DNA of 64,000 nucleotides, taken from contig NZ_SRUO01000002.1 in NCBI RefSeq assembly GCF_004791025.1, positions 248,001-312,000 of the forward strand. The letters run 5' to 3'. This document shows, piece by piece, positions 35,307-43,582 of this stretch; within the stretch, counting starts at the first letter, position 1; each line of letters begins with the position of its first letter. This DNA comes from Mesorhizobium sp. M4B.F.Ca.ET.203.01.1.1 (GTDB lineage Bacteria; Pseudomonadota; Alphaproteobacteria; Rhizobiales; Rhizobiaceae). The position numbers and the translations under genes were made by a program. The notes under the pieces were generated by a model. It did not search any database. It was not told the origin of the DNA and worked only from the letters and a program-made list of their open reading frames with translations.

Positions 35307-36647
35307 ATGAGCACAGCGCAGGCAGAAATTTCCACCATTCTCATGGATAAGGTTGCAGATTGGCTGAACCAATCGGCGCTGGCGGGCAGCGACCTGGAAA
35401 CATTGGTAAAAGGCTTTTGCGAGCGGCTGGCTGCTGCCGGCCTGCCGCTGAAGCGGGTGCATCTGAGCTTTTCGATGCTGCATCCGCTTTATGATGCGCT
35501 TGGCTTCACCTGGGTTCGCGGCCAGGGCATGGAAGTGGAAGGTTTCCGCGTTGAGCCGGGCGAGCCGTCCGACAGATTCCTGACCAGCCCGTACTACCAT
35601 CTGCTCAGCAACAAGCTCGACCATCTGCGTCGCCGGATCGACCCGTCATTGCCGCCGGAGTTTCCGATTTTCGGTGAACTCGCGCTTATGGGCGTCACCG
35701 ACTACATGGCTTTCGTCCATCCCTTCAGCGACGACACCAGTCAGGGCATGATCGGGTCGTGGTCCACCGACGGCACTGCAGGCTTCAGCGATAGCATGAT
35801 TTCAGCGCTGCTTCGCATCCAGAGCCACCTCGCGATCGCAACCAAGATGGCGGTGCTCACCAAGCTCGCCGACAACATGATGACCACCTATCTCGGCGGC
35901 GACGCCGGCAGGCGCGTGCTTGACGGTCAGATCAGGCGCGGCGAGGGTGATACGATCCGGGCCGCACTGGTCATGGGCGACATGCGCGGGTCGACAAGGC
36001 TTGCCGCAACCTCGGGCCGCGAAATCTATATCGATACGCTGAACCAGTTTTTTGACGCAGTTGCCGCGCCTTTCAATCGCAAAGGCGGGCAGATCATGAG
36101 TTTTATCGGGGACGGCTTTATTGCCGTGTACCCCTGCGAAAGGCACCGCTCGCAGTCCGAGATCGCCTGCCAGGCTGCTCTTGCGGCAGCGCACCAGGCT
36201 AGCGCGCGGGTCATGGATCTCAATCTGCGCCGAAAGCAGCAGGGGTTGTCCGACATAAAATTTGGCATCGGCCTGCATGTCGGCAATGTGATGTTCGGCA
36301 ATGTCGGGCTTACCGACCGGCTCACATTCTCTGTCTTCGGCTCGGCTGTAAACGAGGTCCAGCGCCTCCAGATCCTGACCAAGAAATATCCGCACAGCGT
36401 TCTCGCCAGCAAGGACTTCGCCAGCTATTGCGGCGCAAACAGCTGGCTGACGCTGGGCCATGAGGAGCTGACCGGCATCAAGCAGAAGCTGACGGTGCTT
36501 TCACCCGATCTGTCGGGTGCGCTCGCGCTCGATGAAGACGGTGCGATGGAGACGATTCACGATCGAAAATCGGAGGCCGAGCAGGTCATGCTGCTGCATC
36601 GCGATGCCGCCCGGCTGTCGGCGGGCGACCCGAGCAAGCTCCAGTAA
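35307..36647 (+). CDS. Class III adenylate/guanylate cyclase with N-terminal sensor-like domain
   Basis: The 446-residue protein has an N-terminal region (about 1-200, GAF-like in feel, ending in ISALLRIQSHLAIATKMAVL) and a cyclase domain from about 215. Metal ligands are in MGDMRGSTRLAA and FIGDGFIAVYP; SAVNEVQRLQ gives Asn and Arg. The two purine-selecting positions differ from standard adenylate cyclases: Ser replaces Lys (IMSFIGD) and Ser replaces Asp (FSVFGSAVN). Nucleotide preference cannot be called. No membrane segment is obvious. It is the last gene before the ABC importer operon and has its own 259-base upstream region. Confidence 0.88.
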   Translation: MSTAQAEISTILMDKVADWLNQSALAGSDLETLVKGFCERLAAAGLPLKRVHLSFSMLHPLYDALGFTWVRGQGMEVEGFRVEPGEPSDRFLTSPYYHLLSNKLDHLRRRIDPSLPPEFPIFGELALMGVTDYMAFVHPFSDDTSQGMIGSWSTDGTAGFSDSMISALLRIQSHLAIATKMAVLTKLADNMMTTYLGGDAGRRVLDGQIRRGEGDTIRAALVMGDMRGSTRLAATSGREIYIDTLNQFFDAVAAPFNRKGGQIMSFIGDGFIAVYPCERHRSQSEIACQAALAAAHQASARVMDLNLRRKQQGLSDIKFGIGLHVGNVMFGNVGLTDRLTFSVFGSAVNEVQRLQILTKKYPHSVLASKDFASYCGANSWLTLGHEELTGIKQKLTVLSPDLSGALALDEDGAMETIHDRKSEAEQVMLLHRDAARLSAGDPSKLQ

Positions 36648-36685
36648 GCGCCACGAACCAACCCGAACGCCCTTGCCAGGCGGTC

Positions 36686-36713
36686 CGGTCGCCGGCGCCG
36701 CCGCTGGCGACCG
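36686..36713 (+). terminator. Stable hairpin downstream of the cyclase gene
   Basis: CGGTCGCC at 36686-36693 pairs perfectly with GGCGACCG at 36706-36713 over a 12-base loop, 39 bases after the cyclase stop. There is no following T-run, so it could end transcription only weakly or act as a processing barrier. Confidence 0.35.
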
Positions 36714-36792
36714 CTTCGAATCCAAGTTGCTCTAGGCTGGCAATACGCTAGTCTCGCTTTCTGGAAGTTGCCAGAGTGGGGCTGGTTTAAGA

Positions 36793-38688
36793 ATGAATTC
36801 AGGTGTTGACCTGCTGCGGATCGAGGATGTTGGCATCTCTTTTGCCATTATCGGCGGGCCGTTGCATGCCGTCAGGCGCGCAAACCTTCGCGTCCTGCCG
36901 GGCAAGGTTACCGCGCTTGTGGGCGAGTCGGGTTCCGGAAAATCGGTTCTCAGCCAGGCGGTGATGGGCATTTTGCCGAACACAGCCCATGTTCGTGGCC
37001 GCATCCTGTTTTCCGATCCTGAAAAGCCCGGCACGACGCAGGATATCCTGCAGATGTCGCGCGACGGACCTGAAATCCGGGCGTTGAGAGGCAGCCGCAT
37101 CGGCAAGATATTTCAGGAGCCGATGACATCGCTGTCGCCGTTGCACACGATCGGCAACCAGGTCAGCGAATCCCTGCAGATTCATACGCCCATCGCTCGG
37201 GCGGAGCGCAAGGCGCGGACCGAGGAAATGCTCAGCCTTGTCGGCTTTCCCAATCCCAAGCGCGCCTATGACATGTATCCGTTCGAACTTTCGGGAGGAC
37301 TGCGTCAGCGCGCCATGATCGCCATGGCGCTTGTCTGCCGGCCCGCTCTGTTGATCGCCGACGAGCCGACGACGGCGTTGGACGTCACCATCCAGGCGCA
37401 AATCCTGCAATTGCTGCGCGAGCTTCAGAGCAAGCTGAACATGGCGATGCTGCTGATCACGCACGACCTTGGCGTGGTCGCCAATGTCGCCGACGAGGTG
37501 GTGGTCATGTACCATGGCGAGATCATGGAAGCGGGACCTGTCGAGGCGATATTCCGCCGGCCGGGCCACCCCTACCTGAAGGGCCTGATGGCTGCCGTTC
37601 CGCATTTCGACCTGAAGCCCGGCGAAAGGCTGAAGGCGCTGCGCGAGGTGCCGGTGAATGTCGGGAACCTGCTCGGCAAGCAGACGGCGCCGGCGTCCAA
37701 GGGGCCGGACGACATCCTGCTGTCGGTCAGGGATCTGACGAAGACCTTCACCATCCGCAAATCCGGATGGTTCGGCGGGGATCATCAAACCTCCATTCGC
37801 GCCGTGGACGGCGTGAGCTTCGATATCAGGCGGGGTGAGTGCCTGGGTCTGGTCGGCGAAAGCGGCTCCGGCAAAACCACTGTCAGCAAGATCCTCATGC
37901 GGGCCGTCACCCCCAGCGGCGGCTCTGTGATCTTCAATGGCCGCGATGGACCGATCGACGTCTTGGGAGGCGAGGGAGACGCGCTGCGCCTGCTGCGCGC
38001 GAAAATCCAGATGGTTTTCCAGGATCCGGTTTCGTCGCTCTCACCTCGCATGACGGTGGAGAACATCTTGAGCGAGCCGCTGGAGATCCATCAACGTGGC
38101 AATGCCGCGTCCCGCCTCGCAACGGTCAAGAGCCTGATGCAGGCGATCGGGCTCGATCCGCGCTTCATCAAGCGTTATCCGCACAGTTTCTCCGGCGGGC
38201 AGCGTCAGCGTATCGGCATCGCGCGGGCCTTGGCGCTGGGGCCTGAACTCCTGATCTGCGACGAGCCGGTTTCGGCGCTCGACGTCTCTGTCCAGGCGCA
38301 GATCCTGAACCTTCTGAAGGACCTGCAGAAGGAACTGGGCCTGACCTACCTGTTCATATCCCACAACCTCGCGGTGGTGGACTACATGGCAGACCGCATC
38401 GCGGTGATGTGCGGCGGGCGTATTGTCGAGCTTGCGCCGCGCGAAATCCTGCTCAGGAAGCCGATCCACCCTTACACGCGCTCACTGGTCGCCGCGGTGC
38501 CTTTTCCCGATCTCGACAGGCCGATGGATTTCAGGACGCTGAAGCTCAGCGGCGCTTCCGACACCAGCGCATGGGGACCGCAATTCCGCGACGAGGGCGA
38601 CGAGAATATGCTGTCGCCGCTCGATCTTGGCGGCGGCCACCTCGTGCTGGCCCGACGTTCGGCCGATGTCAGCGAGCTACGCCATTGA
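36793..38688 (+). CDS. Peptide/opine ABC importer, fused double ATPase
   Basis: The 631-residue protein contains two complete ATPases in tandem, equivalent to DppD and DppF. The first has Walker [11 protein letters not shown], signature [12 protein letters not shown] and Walker [13 protein letters not shown]; the second has [22 protein letters not shown] and [12 protein letters not shown]. Each ends in an oligopeptide-transporter tail (HPYLKGL, HPYTRSL). It powers the two permeases encoded downstream. The stop overlaps the binding-protein TTG start (TTGA). All catalytic motifs are intact, in contrast to the degenerate exporter-like protein at 26147. Confidence 0.96.
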   Translation: MNSGVDLLRIEDVGISFAIIGGPLHAVRRANLRVLPGKVTALVGESGSGKSVLSQAVMGILPNTAHVRGRILFSDPEKPGTTQDILQMSRDGPEIRALRGSRIGKIFQEPMTSLSPLHTIGNQVSESLQIHTPIARAERKARTEEMLSLVGFPNPKRAYDMYPFELSGGLRQRAMIAMALVCRPALLIADEPTTALDVTIQAQILQLLRELQSKLNMAMLLITHDLGVVANVADEVVVMYHGEIMEAGPVEAIFRRPGHPYLKGLMAAVPHFDLKPGERLKALREVPVNVGNLLGKQTAPASKGPDDILLSVRDLTKTFTIRKSGWFGGDHQTSIRAVDGVSFDIRRGECLGLVGESGSGKTTVSKILMRAVTPSGGSVIFNGRDGPIDVLGGEGDALRLLRAKIQMVFQDPVSSLSPRMTVENILSEPLEIHQRGNAASRLATVKSLMQAIGLDPRFIKRYPHSFSGGQRQRIGIARALALGPELLICDEPVSALDVSVQAQILNLLKDLQKELGLTYLFISHNLAVVDYMADRIAVMCGGRIVELAPREILLRKPIHPYTRSLVAAVPFPDLDRPMDFRTLKLSGASDTSAWGPQFRDEGDENMLSPLDLGGGHLVLARRSADVSELRH

Positions 38689-40583
38689 TCAGCCGGCGCA
38701 CAGTCCTTGGGCTCATGGCTTCGGCAATTCTGCCGGGCACGGTGCGCGCCGGCGATCTGGAGCCGGATTTTCTTCAGCCACGGCTGAAGGCCAGGTCGCT
38801 GCCGGCACTCGCCGAACGCCTGCCCAAGCGCCCGCGCGCGTTGAATCTCGCTGCGATGGGCCGGCAGCCCGGCCAGTATGGCGGCACGCTGCGTACGATC
38901 ATCGGCAGCCAAAAAGATATCCGGATGATGACCATCTACGGATACGCTCGCCTGGTCGGCTATGACGAGAAGCTTAACTTGCAAGCCGATATTCTCGAAA
39001 GTTTCGACGTGGCGGATGATCGCGTCTTCACTTTCAAGATACGGGAAGGACACAAATGGTCTGACGGCAGCCTGCTGACGCCGGAGGATTTTCGCTATTG
39101 CTGGGAAGATGTCTGGCTCAACGATGAGCTTTCGCAAGGCGGGCTCGCCCCGGTGCTGCTGGCGGACGGCAAGCCGCCACGCTTCGAGATCGTCGACCCG
39201 TTGACGGTCCGCTACAGTTGGGATGCCCCCAATCCCGACTTCCTGCCTAAGCTCGCTGCGGCTTCGCCGCTGTCGCTTGTTCTGCCGGCCACCTATCTCA
39301 AGCAGTTCCACAAGAAATACCAGGATCCATTCCGGCTCGCCGGCCTGATGAAGGAGAACCGGGCCCAGAAATGGACGCTCCTGCATATCCGCATGTCGCG
39401 GCAGTATCGCCCGGAGAACCCGGATCTGCCGACCCTCGATCCCTGGCAGAACCGAACCAAGCCGCCGGCCGAGCAGTTCGTCTTCGAACGGAACCCGTTC
39501 TTTCATCGAATAGATGAGAATGGCCGGCAACTGCCCTATGTCGACCGGATTGTCATGAATGTCAGCTCGTCGGCGATCATTTCCGCCAAGACCGGCGCGG
39601 GCGAGAGCGACCTGCAATGCATGGGAATTGACTTCGCCGACTACGCGTTCCTGAAGGACGCGGAGAAGCGTTACCCGGTGAAGATGCGTCTGTGGAAACG
39701 CACACAGGGCTCGCGGCTGGCGTTGCTGCCCAATCTGAACTGTGCCGACCAGGTGTGGCGCGGCCTTCTTCGTGACGTGCGCGTGCGCCGCGCGCTTTCG
39801 CTCGCTGTCGACAGGCGCGAGATCAATATGGCCGTGTTCTACGGATTGGCGCAGGAGAGTGCCGATACGATCCTGCCGGAGAGCCCGCTCTACCGGCCGG
39901 AATTCGCGAAAGCCTGGATCGCCCATGATCCCGACCGGGCCAATGCCCTGCTCGACGAGGCCGGGCTTCAGGCGCGTGACGATGACGGCCTGCGGGTACT
40001 TCCCGATGGACGCCCGGCGCAGATCATCGTGGAAACGGCCGGCGAAAGCACGCTGGAAACCGACGCGCTCGAACTCATCACCGATCACTGGCGCCAGATC
40101 GGCATCGCCCTGTTCATCCGGACCTCACAGCGCGACATCTTCCGCAGCCGCGCGCTTGGCGGCCAGATCATGATGTCGATCTGGTCGGGCATCGACAATG
40201 GCGTGCCGACCGCCGACATGAACCCCTACCAGCTGGCCCCCACCATCGACGACCAGCTGCAATGGCCGCTCTGGGGTGCCCACTACTTGTCTCACGGCAC
40301 GCTGGGTGAGGCGCCCGACCTTCCGCCTGTGGTCGAGCTGATGGCTTTGCTCAAGCGCTGGAACGCATCGACCGAAGCCACGGAGCGAGCCGAAATCTGG
40401 AATTCGATGCTGTCGATCTACACCGATCAGGTGTTTTCGATCGGCACGGTGAACGGAACGCATCAGCCAATTCTGGCGTCCTCGCGGCTGCGCAATCTGC
40501 CTGACAAGGCGCTCTACGGCTACGACCCGACCTCCTACTTCGGTGTCTACATGCCGGATACATTCTGGCTTGGAGAGTCCTGA
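38685..40583 (+). CDS. ABC importer substrate-binding protein, family 5, Tat-type signal
   Basis: The start is best placed at the TTG overlapping the ATPase stop. It gives a 632-residue protein opening with [20 protein letters not shown], a twin-arginine signal (SRRTVLG) with cleavage near RAG. Family 5 marks include FTFKIREGHKWSDGSLLTPEDF and VRRALSLAVDRREIN. The ligand is unknown; peptides, opines or oligosaccharides are all imported by this class. The large size fits the rhizobial oligosaccharide-type subgroup more than DppA. The next gene begins three bases after the stop codon. Confidence 0.92.
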   Translation: MISRRTVLGLMASAILPGTVRAGDLEPDFLQPRLKARSLPALAERLPKRPRALNLAAMGRQPGQYGGTLRTIIGSQKDIRMMTIYGYARLVGYDEKLNLQADILESFDVADDRVFTFKIREGHKWSDGSLLTPEDFRYCWEDVWLNDELSQGGLAPVLLADGKPPRFEIVDPLTVRYSWDAPNPDFLPKLAAASPLSLVLPATYLKQFHKKYQDPFRLAGLMKENRAQKWTLLHIRMSRQYRPENPDLPTLDPWQNRTKPPAEQFVFERNPFFHRIDENGRQLPYVDRIVMNVSSSAIISAKTGAGESDLQCMGIDFADYAFLKDAEKRYPVKMRLWKRTQGSRLALLPNLNCADQVWRGLLRDVRVRRALSLAVDRREINMAVFYGLAQESADTILPESPLYRPEFAKAWIAHDPDRANALLDEAGLQARDDDGLRVLPDGRPAQIIVETAGESTLETDALELITDHWRQIGIALFIRTSQRDIFRSRALGGQIMMSIWSGIDNGVPTADMNPYQLAPTIDDQLQWPLWGAHYLSHGTLGEAPDLPPVVELMALLKRWNASTEATERAEIWNSMLSIYTDQVFSIGTVNGTHQPILASSRLRNLPDKALYGYDPTSYFGVYMPDTFWLGES

Positions 40584-40585
40584 GC

Positions 40586-41584
40586 GTGCTTCGATACATT
40601 GTCTGGCGCATTGCCGTGATGGTTCCAACGCTGCTGATCATATCGGCGCTTGTGTTCACGATCATCGAACTTCCCCCAGGCGACTATTTCGACAGCTATG
40701 TCGCCGAGCTTCGGGCTCAGGGCGAAGCGGTGGATTCCGATCGCATCGAGATGATGCGGAAGGACTATGGTTTCGACAAGCCGCCGGTCATTCGCTATTT
40801 CTACTGGGTCGGCGGGATGCTGCACGGCGATTTCGGCTATTCCTTCGAATATGAGCTGCCGGTTCGCGACGTCGTCGGGGACCGAATGTGGCTGACCGTG
40901 TTGGTGTCCTTCGTCACGATCATCTTCACCTGGCTCATCGCCTTTCCGATCGGCATTTACTCCGCCACGCATCAATATAGCTGGGGCGATTACGGCCTGA
41001 CTTTCTTCGGCCTTCTCGGCCTTGCCATCCCGAATTTCATGCTGGCACTGATCCTGATGTATTTCGCCAACATCTGGTTCGGCACGTCCATCGGCCATCT
41101 CATGGACCAGCAATATCTCAGCGAGCCGATGAGTTGGGCCAAGGCGAAGTCTATCCTCGCCCATCTCTGGATCCCGGTCTTGATCATCGGCACCGGGGGC
41201 ACGGCAAGCATGATCCGGCGGCTGCGCGCCAATCTGCTCGATGAGCTTCACAAGCAATATGTCGTGACCGCGCGCGCCAAAGGCCTTCATCCCTTCAAGG
41301 CGCTGATCAAATATCCGCTGCGCATGGCGCTCAATTTCTTCATTTCAGACATCGGCTCTATCCTGCCGGCCATCATCTCCGGCGCCGAAATTACCGCGAT
41401 CGTGCTGTCTTTGGAAACGACCGGGCCGATGCTGATCAAGGCGCTGCAAAGCCAGGACATGTATCTGGCAGGGTCGTTCCTGATGTTCCTCGCCTTCCTC
41501 ACGGTCATCGGCGTCCTGATTTCCGACCTGGCGCTTGCGCTGCTTGATCCACGAATTCGTTTGCAGGGCGGCAGCACCAAATGA
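40586..41584 (+). CDS. ABC importer permease, DppB-like
   Basis: The 332-residue inner-membrane protein starts with GTG two bases after the binding-protein stop. It has six membrane segments and the permease EAA-type loop, VVTARAKGLHPFKALIKYPLRMA. The N-terminal MLRYIVWRIAVMVPTLLIIS is typical of DppB/OppB, and the periplasmic loop carries DKPPVIRYFYWVGGMLHGDFG. It forms the channel with the following permease. Its stop overlaps the next start by four bases. Confidence 0.95.
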   Translation: MLRYIVWRIAVMVPTLLIISALVFTIIELPPGDYFDSYVAELRAQGEAVDSDRIEMMRKDYGFDKPPVIRYFYWVGGMLHGDFGYSFEYELPVRDVVGDRMWLTVLVSFVTIIFTWLIAFPIGIYSATHQYSWGDYGLTFFGLLGLAIPNFMLALILMYFANIWFGTSIGHLMDQQYLSEPMSWAKAKSILAHLWIPVLIIGTGGTASMIRRLRANLLDELHKQYVVTARAKGLHPFKALIKYPLRMALNFFISDIGSILPAIISGAEITAIVLSLETTGPMLIKALQSQDMYLAGSFLMFLAFLTVIGVLISDLALALLDPRIRLQGGSTK

Positions 41585-42762
41585 ACACGCAAACGCCGCT
41601 GCCAGCTCCGGGTGCCCCACTGCAACACTACGTTTCCATCGCGCCCTTCGACCTGCAGTCGGTCGAGGCGATGACGCCGGAGCAGTCGAAGGTCTTTCAG
41701 GCGTCGCAGTTGCGGCTGATGTGGTGGAAATTCCGACGGCACCGGCTTGCCCTTGTATCCGGCCTGTTCCTGGCAGTGCTCTATTTCGGGATACTGATCT
41801 GCGAGTTCCTGGCGCCCTACAATCTCCATACGCGCAACATGGACTACATCTATTCGCCGCCGCAGCGGGTTCACCTGTTCCACGACGGCCAGTTCGTCGG
41901 GCCGTTCGTCTATGGCCGCCGGATGACGCTGGATATGGACACGCTCAAGCGGAACTACGTCGATAAGCAGGACGATGTTCAGCGTATTCGCTTCTTCTGC
42001 AAGGGCGACAGTTACCGGTTCTGGGGCCTGTTCGAAGGTGACAGGCATTTTGTCTGCCCTGCCGAAAACGGCCAGCTCTTCCTGGCCGGCACTGACAGGC
42101 TGGGGCGCGATGTGTTCTCGCGCATCATCTATGGCGCACGCATTTCAATGACGATCGGCCTCGTCGGCATCAGTTTCAGCTTCCTGCTCGGCATAGTCAT
42201 CGGAGGATTGGCCGGCTATCACGGCGGCATCTTCGACCTGATCGTTCAACGGATAATCGAAGTTCTGCAATCGATCCCCAGCATCCCGCTATGGCTGGCT
42301 CTGGCGGCGATCATGCCGATAACCTGGAGTCCGATCCTGATCTATTTCGGCATCACGGTCATCCTCGGGCTGCTCGACTGGACCGGACTGGCGCGGGCGG
42401 TGCGCTCGAAGCTTCTGGCCTTGCGCGAGGAGGATTATGTACTGGCCGCGCAATTGATGGGCGCCAGCAGCAGCCGCATCATCCGGCGGCACCTCATTCC
42501 CGGCTTCATGTCGCACCTGATCGCGACGGCGACGATCTCCATACCCGGTATGATCCTGGGCGAGACGGCGCTTAGCTTCCTCGGGCTCGGCCTCAGGGCG
42601 CCGATAACCAGTTGGGGCATCCTGCTCACCGAGGCGCGCAGCGTCAGCGTGATCGCGTTCTATCCATGGCTGCTTTTGCCGATGCTCCCCGTCATTCTCG
42701 TCATCCTGGCCTTCAACTTCCTCGGCGACGGCTTGCGCGACGCCGCAGACCCCTACAAGTGA
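41581..42762 (+). CDS. ABC importer permease, DppC-like with extended first periplasmic loop
   Basis: The 393-residue protein is longer than DppC because about 100 residues are inserted after the first membrane segment (VHLFHDGQFVGPFVYG through FVCPAENGQLFLAGTD). That insertion is shared by a rhizobial subgroup of permeases. The core resumes at GTDRLGRDVFSRIIYGARIS, and the EAA loop is REEDYVLAAQLMGASSSRII. With the ATPase, binding protein and DppB-like permease it completes the importer. No enzyme gene in the operon hints at the substrate. Confidence 0.95.
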   Translation: MNTQTPLPAPGAPLQHYVSIAPFDLQSVEAMTPEQSKVFQASQLRLMWWKFRRHRLALVSGLFLAVLYFGILICEFLAPYNLHTRNMDYIYSPPQRVHLFHDGQFVGPFVYGRRMTLDMDTLKRNYVDKQDDVQRIRFFCKGDSYRFWGLFEGDRHFVCPAENGQLFLAGTDRLGRDVFSRIIYGARISMTIGLVGISFSFLLGIVIGGLAGYHGGIFDLIVQRIIEVLQSIPSIPLWLALAAIMPITWSPILIYFGITVILGLLDWTGLARAVRSKLLALREEDYVLAAQLMGASSSRIIRRHLIPGFMSHLIATATISIPGMILGETALSFLGLGLRAPITSWGILLTEARSVSVIAFYPWLLLPMLPVILVILAFNFLGDGLRDAADPYK

Positions 42763-42955
42763 CATTGCTGTTCCGCGGCGCGCCGGGCCGCCGGCTCCGC
42801 CCGGTAAGATCCTTGTTGGCAGCCTGTTCGGTTGTTGCGGTGCTGATCGTTGGCCTCTATATGCGGCGAGGCTCGATCGGGGGTTCCACCCGCGAACCGA
42901 TCTGTTCGCTGGCAATTGCCGATCTCTTGAGCTGGTTCAGGACACAAAAACGCAT

Positions 42956-43435
42956 ATGTCTCGCCTCGAGAGCTTCATCCGCAGGCTGACCGCACAACGC
43001 GACATTCTCGATCAAGTCTGCGCGGAAGTGGCGAAGATCGAGGGCCCCGTGCTCGAGCTCGGCCTCGGCAATGGCCGGACGTTCCACCATCTGCGCGAGC
43101 GCCTGCCCGGACGCCGGATCGTGGCGTTCGATCGCGCACTGGCCGCGCACGCCAGCTCAATTCCCGAGGCTGAAAACCTCGTGCTCGGCGAAATACGCGA
43201 GACGGCGAGCAGGTTCATCGGCATCGACGCCGCTCTCGTTCATGCCGACATCGGCACCGGCTATGAAGATCGCGATGCAGTGACCGCTACCTGGCTTCCC
43301 GATCTGATCGCGCGCCTGCTCCGCGTCGGCGGCATCGCGGTCAGCGGCACGCCGCTCGATCACCCGCAATTGGAGCGCCTCGCGCCGCCACCTTCGGTGC
43401 CCGCCGATCGCTATTATATCTGTAGGCGCGTGTGA
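42956..43435 (+). CDS. Class I SAM-dependent methyltransferase (PF12692-like)
   Basis: The 159-residue protein has a short methyltransferase fold: VLELGLGNGRTFHHLRERLP is motif I, RIVAFDRALA the acidic second strand, and ALVHADIGTGYED motif IV. It resembles the small rhizobial family called S-adenosyl-L-methionine methyltransferase (PF12692). The substrate is unknown. It is convergent with the cyclase at 43583, and the two-hairpin repeat fills almost all the space between them. Confidence 0.82.
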   Translation: MSRLESFIRRLTAQRDILDQVCAEVAKIEGPVLELGLGNGRTFHHLRERLPGRRIVAFDRALAAHASSIPEAENLVLGEIRETASRFIGIDAALVHADIGTGYEDRDAVTATWLPDLIARLLRVGGIAVSGTPLDHPQLERLAPPPSVPADRYYICRRV

Positions 43436-43452
43436 GGGCCGGGACGATCTAA

Positions 43453-43577
43453 GAGCGTTTCACCGTTTCAAAGGAACGGCGAACCGCTCTATCTCTTTGT
43501 TTTGACGCAAATTCCGGACGGAAGGCTACGGCGAAGTCGCCGAGCCTAACCGCTCACGCCTTTCCTGGAATTGCTCT
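43453..43577. repeat. Two-hairpin intergenic repeat, copy 1 (with an extra inserted hairpin)
   Basis: Hairpin 1 pairs GAGCG (43453-43457) with CGCTC (43485-43489), and inside it CCGTTTC (43463-43469) with GGAACGG (43473-43479), including one T-G wobble. A linker ATCTCTTTGTTTTGACGCAA follows. Hairpin 2 pairs AATTCCGG (43510-43517) with CCTGGAATT, with one G-T wobble. Compared with copy 2 it carries an inserted 23-base hairpin, GGCTACGGCGA-AG-TCGCCGAGCC at 43524-43546. It ends five bases from the 3' end of the cyclase gene, between two convergent genes, where it could serve as a bidirectional terminator. Confidence 0.88.
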
Positions 43578-43582
43578 CGTCT

